A stretch of 64,000 bases of DNA from Ischnura elegans (Eukaryota; Arthropoda; Insecta; Odonata; Coenagrionidae). The notes below the pieces were generated by a model that was not told the origin of the DNA, made no database searches, and was given only the letters and a program-made list of their open reading frames with translations. This document shows, one piece after another, positions 22,986 to 35,245 of the stretch. Location: assembly GCF_921293095.1 (NCBI RefSeq), contig NC_060256.1, forward strand, positions 87,823,851 through 87,887,850, read 5' to 3'. Positions within the stretch are counted from its first letter, which is position 1. Every line of letters starts with the position of its first letter. The position numbers and the translations under genes are program-made.

Positions 22986-23108
22986 AGATTTGGGAATTAA
23001 TTGGGAGCTTAAGTTCTGCCGCGGGTCGTCGAGAGGGAAAAAGGACTCTCTCCTATCGTTTGGGACGCTAAATAAATTACGCGAGAGGGCCCAATCCAGC
23101 GATAAATT
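22972..23108 (+). repeat. Second copy of the 14710-14858 duplication
   Basis: Same ordered blocks as the copy at 14710. It forms part of a GC-richer island (22930-23660) with short open frames but no recognisable domain. Confidence 0.5.
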
Positions 23109-23660
23109 CAATTTCGCTCTCCCCACTCCACGGGCTTTAATACCTCTACACCCTAAACTCAGTCTCTCTTTTTTTTATATCCTTCACCGGACTCTTTTAC
23201 TCACAATCTCTGCGAACCCTTTTCCAGCACCTCTTCGAAAACGAGTGTAGTGAATAACTGGAGAGCCCAATCCGATAGGAGAGACAGAAGAAATAAAAAA
23301 CGCTCAGGAGTGATGTATTAAAAAGAATTAAAAGTTGAATGAATAAAAAAAGGAGCAGCGAAAATCCTCCATGGGGATGTAGACACTGTAGAGTAGTAAC
23401 GCGGTAGTTTTTTTTCCTCTCCCTCCTCCTCCTCCTTCATCGTCAAAGAGAGAGTCTTAATTCCTTTTTATTGCTATCGGGGGCGAATTCCATCGCTTTC
23501 ACCTTCCTTGTACACACACAGCGCGGGGACACTAAGGAATGACATTGGAAATATTCCCTCTCCCCAACCCTATTCGCGGCCTGTGAAAGATTACACGGAC
23601 AGAGAGAGCGAGGAAGAGAATATTTTTTTATTCCCCGAGCTCTCAAGCTCCAATTGTTTG

Positions 23661-24279
23661 AGTTGAAATCCGATTTAAGACATTATACCTAATGTCTCTT
23701 TGTTGAGTTCCAGCTCCCCGTAAAAAAAAATTAGATCGGGCGATAAAAAAAAGAATTCAGAGTGGCTGTAAATTAAGAGCTTTATGTGAAGATGAAGTAG
23801 GCAACCTTACTGGGAGCTCTCTATTTTTTTTGTCATTTGAAAAATGTCTGTTTGAAAACGGTTTATCAAGGCCGATATTTTACCTGGGAATTGATACAAT
23901 CAGGTTCTTTACGATGCGCTACGGCGTCCATTGTCCCCAAGAAATATGACGATTGGCATATTGTTGGAATTGACGAACCGGCGTGTTTGTATATCTAAAA
24001 ATCCGAGGAAATGAATCAAACTCTTTAAACCTAGTATTGTCCTGGGAAGAATTTCAGTTATTCCGGCGACTGGTTCGGAGGAGGATTGTTTCAGGTTACC
24101 CATCGGGTGATAATGTCGGAGTATACCGACGTCTCGAGGGCTAAAGTCGACCATGATCTATAGGACATATATTATTATTCCTCCTTGAAGACCATGACGG
24201 AAAGTATAAAGAAATAACGTAGAATCAGTTGATTGCGTAATATTTTTTTTTAAGAACAAAATCTAATGAGTAGGGTGAA
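23661..24279. other. Unassigned spacer
   Basis: No supported gene or repeat. Confidence 0.35.
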
Positions 24280-24842
24280 CAGTGGCGGAGCGAGGGAGGA
24301 GATCCGGGGGGTCCAGACCCCCTTCCCAAATATAAAAACGCAAATACTTTGATCTCTGCATTCTATTCGGGCTTTCACCGCGTCCGTTGTGTTTTAGTGA
24401 CAACAGTCTCGCTGACATTGCAGTCAGGGTCTTCAGGTCGAAGGTGAGGAAACTCAGAAAATTTTCCAGCCTTTATTGGCATAAGAAAATTATATTATAA
24501 TTTTCCGCCTTTTATAGGCTTTTTTTATGCCGATAAAAGGCGGAAAATTTTCTGAGTTTTCTCACCTTCGACCTAAAGACGCTGACTGTAATGTCAGCGA
24601 GACTGTTGTCGCCAAAACACAACTGACGCGGTGAAATCCCGAAGAGAATGCAGAGATCATCTAATCAACGCCGCGAAAATCTTCGAACCTACGCAAATAC
24701 TTTCCTTCATAAAAGAAAACAAAATGTTGAAAAATCATGAATTTACAAAAGATTACTTCAACAAATGAAGTTTTTTTATCATGAAAAGTGTTAAAATTAG
24801 TTAAAAACCCTCCACCCCCGAACGAAATTCGTAACTACCTCA
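24280..24842 (-). mobile_element. hAT-type MITE interrupted by a fold-back insertion
   Basis: Starts CAGTGGCGGAGCGAGG and ends near GAACGAAATTCGTAACTACC. Minus the insert it is colinear with the reverse complement of the MITE at 28947-29203. The expected TSD is mutated (AGGGTGAA versus ATGGTGTG). The insertion at 24351-24690 splits it. Confidence 0.75.
24338..24703. mobile_element. Fold-back insertion with 13-bp TSD
   Basis: Perfect direct repeats ACGCAAATACTTT (24338-24350 and 24691-24703) bracket a 340-bp insert. Inverted arms lie at 24351-24482 and 24527-24658. The left arm abuts the TSD and 32 unique bases lie on the right. Arms include CCTGAAGAC, the CTGAC/GTCAG hairpin and GAGAC, i.e. 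the shared module. The TSD lies inside hAT sequence, so this insertion is younger than the MITE. Confidence 0.85.
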
Positions 24843-25225
24843 CATGGTGTGGACAAGTTATTGCCTTCATTTTGCAGATGCCGACATCTCATGAAAGAAT
24901 AAATAACTAATTCATTTGCATTCCCTTACACTAATATCCAATATCGATGATACCAAATTTTTAATTCGTTCATGTCGTCTTGTAAAGGTATTAAAAAAAT
25001 TAGTTCTCAGGATATACTATTTTGTATTCCCTGAAATTTTATATATTTTTAGAGTACTGTCAAGCATATCCATGTATATTTCCAGCGTATCAAAAATATG
25101 TGTTAACCAGACTATTTGATTTACTTCCATCCATGATCCATACCAGAGTTATTTAATTTATTAGTTTTGCAAAATAAGTTTCCTTAATCAACAGCACTCA
25201 AGCGATACATATGTGTTATTGATTT
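24843..25225. other. Unassigned spacer
   Basis: AT-rich; the open frame 24916-25119 has no recognisable domain. Confidence 0.35.
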
Positions 25226-25690
25226 AGACAAGGAGCCGCTAGCGAGGCTGTGCGCCAGGCTTATATTGCTTGAGAAATTGAGAAAATTACCTTTAAGAGC
25301 GATACGGAGATCATCGTATTATAACCTTGGATATTTCCAGGCAGTGTCGTAACTAGGAATATGCTTTGGGGTCCTGAAGGCGAACTCCCCCCCTGGCAAC
25401 GCAGGGTCCGGGAACATTTTTTGGGAAATGACATGCCTGGAAATACATCATTTTGACACTTAAAATATAACTTTAAGCAGATGCAGTTATTATACGTTTA
25501 AACTATATATAATAGTTATAAATAATTTCTTTATTTCTCTGAGGCTTTGGGGGGGATCTATCCCCCATAGTAAGGCACTGTTTCCAGGTATATCTGAAAT
25601 GATAAATTAAGAGGCATATTTTGCTTAACGGATACGTTTACCCAAATCGTTTTCCCCCAAACAGTGAAGGACTTAAATAAATCTTAGTCG
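25226..25690 (+). pseudogene. CR1/jockey-type LINE C-terminal relic, split by a hAT MITE
   Basis: GCTGTGCGCCAGGCTTA, TTTAAGAGCGATACGGAG and GATATTTCCAGG match, in order, the reverse complement of the better-preserved relic at 62648-62980. After the MITE the match resumes with GATAAATTAAGAGG and TATTTTGC. The insertion therefore landed in an existing LINE fragment. Confidence 0.75.
25342..25580. mobile_element. hAT-type MITE with perfect 8-bp TSD
   Basis: Termini CAGTGTCGTAACTAGG and the inverted CCATAGTAAGGCACTG. TSD TTTCCAGG at 25334-25341 and 25581-25588. It is 239 bp with no ORF. Confidence 0.9.
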
Positions 25691-26475
25691 CAACTTCGTT
25701 AGCATTGCCGTTTTATTTGTCAAAGGCAGGAGTTATAACAACACGCTTATTTACGCGGCTTACTGGGTAACATGTAGATGTAGAATACAGCAACTTTAGC
25801 ATTATATAGACCGTATTGTCTACATCAAAGGTTTTGCAATTAAAAGATATGGTTGCATAGCCGTCCAAATTCACAGTTAACGTTTCACCTTCCTATTTCA
25901 CCTGCAATTAAAATTTTACCTACTAGTCGATAATACAGCATCATGGAAATGATTTTCAAATTATTTTAGACGTCTACTGATCGCTATGTTATCCGAATAA
26001 ATACAACAGAATAAATTACGATCGGGAATCGTTTTCTATAGGTGCATGTCCACTTCCTTTTATCTTATAAGGCACATAACATCAGCGGAAATCTTAACGA
26101 TTGAATTGCACTGATTGGCTTGATATCTTCAATTGAAAGCATTTGATAACGCTGTATTTGCAATATACATGAACCGTAAAGAAAATTAAAGTGTGGATTC
26201 GATTTGTTTCACGAATGGCGAGGAAAATCATAATCATAATCTCAGGTGACGATATATTTCATATTTCCAGCCTACCATGAGTAATTAAAGCAATTCAGCA
26301 TGTCCTCTTACGAATATCATTCATATCAGTGATTCAGCCCGAGATAACATTCAACACAAACGTTGGTTTTAGCAGACAAAGCTATAAGTAAGTTAAGTGG
26401 GAGCGAAGCCAAGGGGTGCAATCGATTTTTTTAAACAGAGTTTGGTACAGAAATTGGTAGAAAAAATGTACAAAT
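25691..26475. other. Unassigned spacer
   Basis: No supported gene, RNA or repeat. Confidence 0.4.
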
Positions 26476-27129
26476 AATAGGGTAGTTTCCTTCATCAAAG
26501 AAAACGAAAGGCATTGATTGCGATTCGTTACCCACCATTAGTGTATTCATAATATACAAATTATTTGGTTTTAGAAATACCGGTTTAGACGAACGGCAAT
26601 GGTCAATTTTATCCTCATTTGAAAAAGGCCAGATTGGCGCCCATGCAATGCCACTCCACGTGACGTCACAGGGACTTAGTTTCTATACGAGTAGATAGGA
26701 GTTTTACATCGTCTGAGATCGCATGAATGAGGCACAGACCTCAGGGAAACATGTCTTAATCCCTATTAAAAATGGCTAAGGTCGGAAAGTTTTCTTCGTT
26801 TGATAAGGTATTATTAATCCTTATTTAATCCAAGCGCTACCACCTAGTAGGTTACTCTGCTACTTGCTAGCATCCTGCGTCATATCAGCGCTCTGAGCCT
26901 CGCCCCTAGGTCACCCCACTTGCGGCAGCGGGAACCAGAACGACGTCACGCGGAGTTTTCCCATCATTCAAACTTAGCCGTCGCGTTTTCGCGCGCTTGA
27001 AAATTTTCACTTTTCATTTATTCGCGAAAAATGGATATCGTCATTCAAAAATCTAAAAGCGTGAAATACGTACTCCAGGAGTAATAATCTTTCGAATTAG
27101 TCAATAAAAAAATAGGAAACCATCCTATT
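26476..27129 (+). mobile_element. AATAGGG-TIR family, copy 4 (full length)
   Basis: Both TIRs present (right end AACCATCCTATT). It contains GTGACGTCA near 26658, ACGTCACGCGG near 26941 and the CTAGC region. Small internal deletions only. Confidence 0.95.
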
Positions 27130-27242
27130 GTTGGCCAAGAGATACGATTGAGTCCCTGCTCTGTGCTGACATCGAATAAAAAATTCAAATGCACTGCTAA
27201 TTATCTAGTTGATCTCGTTTATTACTAACTTGATTTCTTTTT

Positions 27243-27452
27243 TGGATGGGGAGAAGCTGGATTCAACCCGCTCCGTCTGCCTTTACGTATAAGCCTTGCT
27301 GAGGATGATCTCTTGACATTCGATATGGAGCAGGCATATCGATGTCATGGGTAGGTACTATAATCTACTTTGAAAAGTAAATTATTCAATTTCCATTTTT
27401 AGTGGCTTCATTGATTTAAAATATTTCCATTTATAAAGTAGGCATGCGATCA
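27243..27452 (+). repeat. Right arm of a 205-bp inverted duplication
   Basis: Reverse complement of 22781-22985. Begins GATGGGGAGAAGCTGGATTC and ends AAAGTAGGCATGCGATCA. Confidence 0.75.
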
Positions 27453-28946
27453 TTGCTTGGAAATATGTGTGAAACTGAAGTTCTAAAAGGGGGTATCACG
27501 AAAAACAGAAGGTGTACATAGCGGGAGGTACTATTAGGCCAATTATTTATCGTCATCAACTCCAATAAGGTATAGTGCCTCGTAATGATCGCAGATAACC
27601 ATTATTTATGAATTAACTGATAATATTGGTGTCCTACCGCCAGATTTATACAAAGAGAAAAGATTGTGATGGCCCGCAGAAACGATTCCCGCTGAGAACC
27701 TAGTTGGCCTCTTCAAGAATCGTCATTTCACTACCAATGAATGGAAGAGCATTTTAATCCATTAGCAACGGTGAAATTTCACGTGTAATCGTGAGGGCCC
27801 CACTAAGGTACCGCCACCAGTACCCTTGTTATTGTTATGAAGCATCATCACAATGCCTTTTGAAAACAGGCTACAATAATATATATCCCCCGCTGCGACA
27901 GTGCGCGCGCTTTCATTAAATGATCACAGCGTGAAATTTGCTGAAAACCGATCCGACACGTGCCTCGAACGCTGTCGGTGTCCCGTGGATTTCAGGGAGG
28001 GGGTTGCGGATGGTTTAACAAATGAAAAGCGTTTCACAGAAGAAAAGAGCAGCTAGGGCCGTGTCCCAACCCGCTCAGGATCGGGATTATACCCTGTAGG
28101 GTTTTGGCGCGCGTTCAAGGGTAAGGGGGATCACAAGGAAAAAGATGGGACCGAGGTGGCACCCTTGTGGAACACTCAATGGGGCCGGTCAATAATTACA
28201 TTTTTTATATAATATGTTAAGAGATAATTTCTTTTGGGTGTAATCTCAGAACAAACTTAAACACATCGGACAAATATTGATTGATTAAGTCATTCAGTTA
28301 AAAAAAATAATGTTTTCAATGTGAATAGTATAATTTAAATAGTTTAGTTATATGTTCATCTACTTACTTTCTTATTGCAAACTATTAATAACAATAAAAT
28401 GATCCCTCTCTATTGCAGCGATCCGACTAGTTGACTTTGGATATTTTTTTAGTGTCCGCGAATCAGTTTTAAAAATACTTCTCAGACAATTTTCTGGTAA
28501 AATGTCATTTGATTCATGTTGTATGGCATGAACAAAAATAGTTGGCAAGATTTCGTCGATCTGCTTCCAAAAATATAGAGGATATGATTTTTGACCAGCT
28601 TCTTAGTTTCCAGCTCAGTATGGGGCATTTCAGTCCACTCAATCCTGAAATAGCGATTCATTGAGGCAGTTCTGTAGATATTTGAGAAAGATAAGTTTTG
28701 ACGAAAAATAGAAAAATTCAACCGTTTCCTCGTAACTTAAAAATGAATAAAAAAGTCAAAAGTTGGCACATGTTTCATGACTTGGTGACGTCATTACAGT
28801 TCTGGTTCATTAAGTCGTTCAGAGAGATCCGATCCTTGACGGGAAGAATCGCTCACTAGAGTGTTTATGACAACGAACCACTCATGACGCGCGAGGTCGA
28901 GAAGTAGCGAAGAGACGGTGAGCCGATCGCCAAGAGACTGTGACGT
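27453..28946. other. Unassigned spacer
   Basis: A locally GC-richer patch (27890-28180) has no open frame of note. The rest is AT-rich with no supported feature. Confidence 0.35.
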
Positions 28947-29203
28947 CAGTGGGGTAGCCAGGAATTTCGTTCTGGGCGGTCCAAAACCAGGGTGGAAATT
29001 TTTGAAAAACAGGGTACTATGTAAAGGTTTTTCAAACTAATTTTAACACTTTTCATAATCGAAAAACTTCATTTGTCAAATAAATCTTTTTTCATTCATG
29101 ATTTTTCAAATATTTTGTATTCTTTTATGGAGAAAATAATTTTTTTTATATTTCCGGGGGGGGGTGTCAGGACCCCCCGGGCCTCCCCCTCGCTACGCCT
29201 CTG
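28947..29203 (+). mobile_element. hAT-type MITE with 7/8-bp TSD
   Basis: Termini CAGTGGGGTAGCCAGG and the inverted CCTCGCTACGCCTCTG. Flanks TGTGACGT (28939-28946) and AGTGACGT (29204-29211) differ at one base. It is 257 bp and the same family, reversed, as 24280-24842. Confidence 0.85.
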
Positions 29204-30499
29204 AGTGACGTCATTAAATTTGCAGTGAAAGGCAACGAATAGCTCGACAAGTAGGTGAAGGAACGCAAAACGGAAAGAAATGCGCGTCTAAACTTTTTAA
29301 ACTCTCTCTCCCAATCGAAAATAATATAAAAATGGTGAACGAGCCCATCACCCCAGTGATGCAGCTTGAAATTCATTTCGGGGAGCGGTGGAGTAGGAAT
29401 CCATCGCTAAATTTCAATGCAATGAAGCTCTTCTCTTTGGATGCCGAGTCCTAAAAAGCTCAATGGCTAATTCACTAATAATGCATATTGAATGAGAAAA
29501 TGATCTTGTCATTCATTTTTTATAACGTTTAGACGTAGTAACCGATATGTCTTAAAATAAAACGAAAAAAAAATCCCAAGGGAATGCTGAAGTAGTAACA
29601 GCCCCACATTAAGCTTCACGTCGCTACCATCCCTGTGTCGCAGGTGAGTATGTACCTCAATTTTACGGGTGACGTTTGTTTCATAAACAGATTTTATTCT
29701 TAGATGAAGCAATTCCACAAAGTAACGCCTGAGACCGTGTCTTAAATTATATGAACTTCATCTCCATAACCTTCTATGTACTCAATTCAATCAACTACAG
29801 ACCTTATAATAAAATAGTAAGTTGATGACACGGAAATATTCTTATCTTCGTTATGTTATTTTCGTACAATATAACATCACTAGAACATACATTACCACAG
29901 TGATAAGATAATGTTACGAATAAAATGTTTACACAGAATGAATGAACTTTTAAGCATCACTTTATCTTTTTATTCATATGCATGAGGAATTTGAGGAAGG
30001 GGTGGGATACAGTGGTACGGTGAGGAGACGGAGAGAAAATGAACAATCAAGGCAAGGACATATGAAATAACCAAGTTTATAAGGAGGACTCTATGACGGC
30101 TGTAGAGGAACGACACCGGGGGAAAATAGGGAAACGGGAAGACCTATGAGGGATTAGAATAGAATGGAAAGAAATATTGGATAAATAAAAAGGTGGCAAA
30201 AATGAATGTGGAAAAGTGAGATTAGATTTAATTTTAATATACCAAACTGTGACTGAATAACGCATAAATCGGTTGAATTACTTAGTAAATTTATGCACCG
30301 GTTGTGGTAAACTAGTAATATAATACTTACATCTTGAGAGGAATTCACTATGCGAGATCTAAATTGAAATGATTCACACAGCAGTAAACAGAAAAAAAAC
30401 TGCAGAAGTCCAAAGTCCTCTTCTAAGGTTGAGATTCAGAAGTGTGTATTCACAAACTAATAATATTTCGAGTTAATTAGCAGAGCTAAGAATCGTTTA
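29204..30499. other. Unassigned spacer
   Basis: No supported gene or repeat. Confidence 0.35.
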
Positions 30500-31325
30500 A
30501 GTTGAGATGTCACGCGCCCACGAAGTTGTCGCGGTTCCTCCACGTCCTCATTGAATTCAGTCCCGGGATTCTCCTTTTAAACGATCCACATCAAACGCAG
30601 GGGGGGCTAATGCCACCCTATTGTTCGATGGTCTGGAATCGACCCCAATTGGCATGCTGGAGGGGTTGCAGCGATAGAATCACGACCAAGGGGGTGCGCG
30701 CTTATAGAATAGAAGAAGGCGACGGAGTGTGTCGATTGTTAATTCGACACCGGGAACGATTTGCCAGTTTCGGCCTTGTAAGCCTTCCCTTCCCCCGCTG
30801 TGAGCCTCCGCTTAGCTGGCTGGGAGGGGGGTGAGGACTGTGATAGGAACAGCCACCATGAGGTCGGTAGAGGGGGGATGCGCGGAAAGAAGAATAGCCC
30901 AGCATAGCAGGGATTACTGGAAACACGGACAGGGGTGGGAGGTGAGGTTTGAGGGTGGTGTCTCGTCTAATAGGGTGTCATAGGGAATGGGGTGAGAAAT
31001 CTTTTCGCTTGTGTTTTGTGTCCGTGGGGGTGCAAGGGGTTTTTCTCTCTGATGTCCCTCTGACGACGACTGTGGGAACGGTACAAATGTTTCCGAGGTT
31101 GGAGGGCCGCCGTTTGGTGCTGACGGATTAGCCCCTGCGGATGCCCGGGGTGCGACAGGGGGGATTGGGGATGATTGGGGGTGTGTAAGGGAAACCAGCT
31201 GTTTAGCGCCCCTCACAAAGGGGATTTCACGCGGCACTTCTCCCCAAATCCCTTTCCTCGCCGAGGTCATCCAGGCTGCAGGAAACCCTGCGCGGCCCTT
31301 ATTAATACTCAGCTCCGTGAGATTT
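30500..31325. other. GC-rich island without recognisable gene
   Basis: High GC with G-runs and several 60-118-codon open frames on both strands, as expected from GC content alone. None shows domain or codon evidence. It could be a CpG-type regulatory segment or a first-exon region of a gene outside the window. Confidence 0.25.
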
Positions 31326-31545
31326 GGTGCAGCAGAGCGATCATGAACCCTAGGGCGGGCTGGACAAGAAATTTATATCGCAAACACTAGCTGTCTCTCA
31401 AGCAAGAAGAAAGGACGAGGGCTAATGAAGATTGAGTCTCGGTGCAGGTGAACGATTGTGAACTTTAGGACGGACAGGATACGAACTTTATATCGTAACA
31501 CTATCTTTCCTTTGAGTTAGATGGAAGGTCTCGGGTTAAAGCTAC
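31326..31545 (+). repeat. Diverged ~113-bp tandem duplication
   Basis: Unit 1 (31326-31438) and unit 2 (31439-31545) share GGTGCAG, GATCATGAAC/GATTGTGAAC and TTTATATCGCAAACACTA/TTTATATCGTAACACTA in the same order. Confidence 0.6.
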
Positions 31546-31694
31546 GTGTCCACAGGAGGTGAATAAAAGTCTCGAAATAGAGTCTCGAAAGTCGAGTTAC
31601 AACAGGAAATGGGATTGGGACCACTCTGGGAGTCTGATAAGTCTCGGAGACGTCAATTGTTGTTAGTGGACACGCTGACTTCCCAACTTTCTTA

Positions 31695-31926
31695 AGGCCG
31701 TTATAAACGGGGCACGGAATTGCGCAGGTTAGAGCTGCATTTATTTCTAAAATGGCATGGAATTGCGCGAATGCACGAACGAAATAAGAACGGGCTATTT
31801 TGCCGTCTCGCATCCATGCATTCTCGCATGTGTTCTAGCTATTCACCGCTTTACACGACGCAATTTTGATTGCGCCTTCGCACGTACGTCAGATTGCGCA
31901 ATTTCGCGTACCGTGTAAAACGGCCT
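31695..31926. mobile_element. MITE with ~30-bp TIRs and TTA TSD
   Basis: Left AGGCCGTTATAAACGGGGCA pairs with the inverted right end ACCGTGTAAAACGGCCT, and both continue into a GAATTGCGCA/TGCGCAATTTC match. TTA repeats flank it (31692-31694 and 31927-31929), fitting PIF/Harbinger. TTAA-targeting piggyBac is an alternative. It is 232 bp with no ORF. Confidence 0.75.
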
Positions 31927-31929
31927 TTA

Positions 31930-32279
31930 AGGTTTGTTCAGAAAATAGTGTAATTTTTTCCTTTATTTTTAATATGCATGTATTCGTCTACATTAAATTT
32001 GTTGCATTCAAAATAGATTATTTAATAGAATTATGTTGATATATATGTTATGCAGTCGTGCCAGCGCTTCTTTCAATACTTGAAACTTTTTTCAACCTTG
32101 ATCTTGACGTCCGAAATCAAGTTTCAAGACTTAGCTACATTTCCGTCAGCGAAATATTATAATGTCATTTATGCTTGTAAAACGACGGCCCTTGAAGGAT
32201 CTCTATATTTTTTGAAGTATGAAAAGGAAACGTATACTATACTTCCCAACTGTCTAGGCAAAGTGTCACAAACCAACAC
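31930..32279. other. Unassigned spacer
   Basis: An open frame of 104 codons from 32050 runs into the next TIR element and has no recognisable domain. Confidence 0.3.
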
Positions 32280-32954
32280 AATAGGGTGGTTTACTATTAT
32301 TTTTTATTGCCTTAATCGAAAGATTATTACTTCTGGAGTACGCATTTCACGCTCTGAGATTTAAGAATGACGATATCTATTTTTCGCAATTAAACGAAAA
32401 GTGAAAAATTTCAAGCGCGCGAAAACGCGACGGCTAAGTAAGTAGAAATGCAAGGAAAAGTCCCTGTGACGTATTTCTGGTTCCAGCTGCCGTCGTGTGT
32501 GGTGACCTTGGTGCGAGGCTTTGAGCGCTGATACGACGTAGGCTGCTAGCAGGTAGCTGAGTACCCTGCTGGCAGGTAGCGCTTGGCTTAAATAAGGATT
32601 ATTATTACCTTAACAAACGAAGGAAACTTTCCGACCATAGGCAGTTTTCATAGGTGATTATTAAGAGATGTTTCCCTGAGCTCTGTGCCTCATGCGTGCA
32701 TTGGTAATCTCAGACGATGTAAAACTCCTATCTACTCGTATAGAAACTAGGTCCCTGTGATATAACGTGGAGTGGAATCGCATGGGCGCCAATTTGGCCT
32801 TTTTCAAATGAGGTTAAAATTGACCATTCACATTCGTCTAAACTAGGATTTCTAAATCCAAATAATTTTTATATTATGAATAGGTACACTAAAGGTGGGT
32901 AAGGAATCGCAATCAATGCCTTCAGTTTTCTTTGATGAAGGAAACTACCCTATT
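32280..32954 (-). mobile_element. AATAGGG-TIR family, copy 5 (full length)
   Basis: At 675 bp, both TIRs present. The terminal-side CRE-like site is degraded (GTGATATAACG), unlike copies 2 and 3. Reverse orientation. Confidence 0.95.
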
Positions 32955-34117
32955 ATCAGATAAATCTCGAGATCAAGTCTTGAGATTTGTTCAACACTGC
33001 ACTCGTTGTTTCACAGTATAATGTTAAACTATATTCATTTTATAGCAAATGCACTTATGGTAACATTTCCTGTGCTTTTAATTTTGTAATAATACTTTTA
33101 ATTTAATCATGTGCTAATGTTTCCATGCTTGAGGCACAGGCTAATTTGGACAAGGTCATTTCAATGTAACCTGAAAATCACATGATTATAGCATGTTATG
33201 TAAGTTTGAAATGAATGGTACTTGACCATAAAAGAAAAAAAGAGTCTTCAAGACAAGTGAATGGCCTCAAAGTTTTGTAATTCCTTTCCTAAAAAACTTA
33301 AAAATCCTAAAAAAACTTTGATGCCAAAAATTGCAAAAGTCCTCAAGACTTGAGGCCAGGAGTGAGTCATCCTTGGGGGGTTTTACATACTTAGATTATT
33401 TCTATTGTAAGTTTTCATTATACCTCCCCTTTACTCATCCCATTGTACGCTAATACTATGAAATCCGAATTACATTTCATCATCTGGTTTTGATTGGCTC
33501 CGGTCCGCACAATCAAATCCCTCCGTTTCTATCAGCGAGCTGTCTTGCATTGAGGCGTCATGGAGCACACTGGGTTCACGGGGAATGAGAGATTAAATTC
33601 AGTCTCCGCCCGATCACTTGACGTCTTCATGGTGGAGAGTCATTCATTCATTCAGCAGCGAGCAGTGCGTCCGTGCCACCCCGCTGCCCTCCTGCGACAG
33701 CTGCACTCACCAATGATATCGTACTTATTTGCGCCAACAATCGATTCCCGATCACTCTACAATGCAACGGATGTATCAACGCATCCAAGGCAACGCAACT
33801 GAATGTCTGCGTGTTCCTCCATACGACCACCAATTACATTAGATTGTCCAAATTAATTCGAAGATATACATCTACATCAATTATAGAGCAAAGAAAATCA
33901 AATATGTGCCCATTTATTTCCGAGTTTTGTGATGTAAATGCAAACTTTACTAATTTTAATTAGAATTTAACGGATAGTCAGGCCAGTTTTATGATTGACG
34001 GGTAAATGCATCGTATTTACGGCTTCATGGCGTCAAAAAAATTGGTTTACCAAAATGTATAATAATATCCATAACAACTAGCTTAAGACTTACATAATTG
34101 CTAATATGGGTCTGCAT
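32955..34117. other. Unassigned spacer
   Basis: Short overlapping open frames at 33560-33963 have no domain support. Confidence 0.35.
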
Positions 34118-34445
34118 ATTACCCCGCAAGCCACCTAAAACTCGTGCGGCAGGAAGTGTTATGACACCAGCCGTTTACAAATAAAAAGGAGGTGCTCTAA
34201 GGGAATTATGAATAACATTTATTAACGTCCCCTCATTTCTGGGAAGAAAAACGAATTCCCATTACTATCCGTTCGGCAAAATATCTCTCTCAATTTATCG
34301 CTTCTGTCAGACCTGGATATATAGTGAGTCTATAATATGATGTTCTCCGTGTCGCTCTTAAAGATATCTATCCTCAATTGCTCAAACAATCTAAGCCAAG
34401 CGCGTAGCCTCTGAGCCTTTAGGGGCTCTCATCCTACTCTACTTG
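34118..34445 (-). pseudogene. CR1-like LINE 3' end relic
   Basis: Aligns along its length with 62550-62880: ATTACCCCGCAAGCC, GACACCAGCCGTTTA, CGTTCGGCAAAATA, GTCGCTCTTAAAGATATC and CTCAATTGCTCAA(G)CAATCTAAG. It covers the 3' UTR plus the C-terminal codons on the minus strand, all degenerate. Confidence 0.7.
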
Positions 34446-34759
34446 ACATGGTATCTAAATGATTGTTTACGCTAAATTGATGAGATGGGAAAAATGATCG
34501 TAGCTATTCGAAATTGAGTGGAGCTGCTAATAAGCGAAAGTGAAGTTTAGAGTTGTATGCCCTACAGCCCATTTACAGGGCTTAAGGTGGCTAATACTGG
34601 TTTTTTAGTTTGATAGGTAACCTATAAACCGGTTTCTTGTTTAATGGGAAACCGGAAAACTGGTATCGGAGACTTAAATTAGAATATATAGGTACTTCTT
34701 AATTTTATGATCGTAGTTAAATAATGGTAAATATTCACCGTTTACTATTTCTTCCGCTT

Positions 34760-35245
34760 TTTCATGTGATTTTTCTTTTTTCATCTATATTAAAAATGTA
34801 TGTATGTTCGCCAATGATCATCGTATTTTTTTTGTTTTCTTTCCTCTTTTTTACATTTAAAGAATTAAAAATTCAAATGTATTTTGATGGATGAAAATTG
34901 CATTATTATAATTAGCATGCCTCAACGGTCAGAAAGGTCCAAGGTAATAAAATTAATTGAATCAGCATTACTGACTGATCCGTTACTTTTTTTCTCGTTA
35001 TTAACTTGTGATATTTTTTCTTCTCGGTTAAAACATGCGTACGTTCATCAGTAATTTTCGTATTTTTTATCTGTTTTATAGTTTCTGTTCACAAAAAAAT
35101 ACTTTTACCATTAAGTACTTTTGTTTGCAATTTAGCATAGATATTTTTTTGAAAGTAAAACATTACCTTATTATAGTCGTCATACCTCACGGACCAGAAA
35201 ACCCCATGGTAATGAAGTATATCGAATTTAATTACCAATACTAGA
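34760..35245 (+). repeat. Two diverged tandem units, third copy at 39080-39350
   Basis: Units near 34760-34980 and 34990-35245 share an order of motifs: a T-rich run, GTTCGCCAATGATCATCG/GTTCATCAGTAATTTTCG, and ATGCCTCAACGGTCAGAAAGG/ATACCTCACGGACCAGAAAA, then GGTAATAAA or GGTAATGAA. The 39080-39350 copy carries ATGCCTCAAAGGCTAAAATGG and GGTAATAAAATGAACGG. They are strongly diverged. Confidence 0.45.

Noticed and set aside
30502..31270. Overlapping open frames up to 118 codons on both strands
   Set aside because: GC-rich sequence yields long frames by chance on both strands. No domain, splice or start context supports them.
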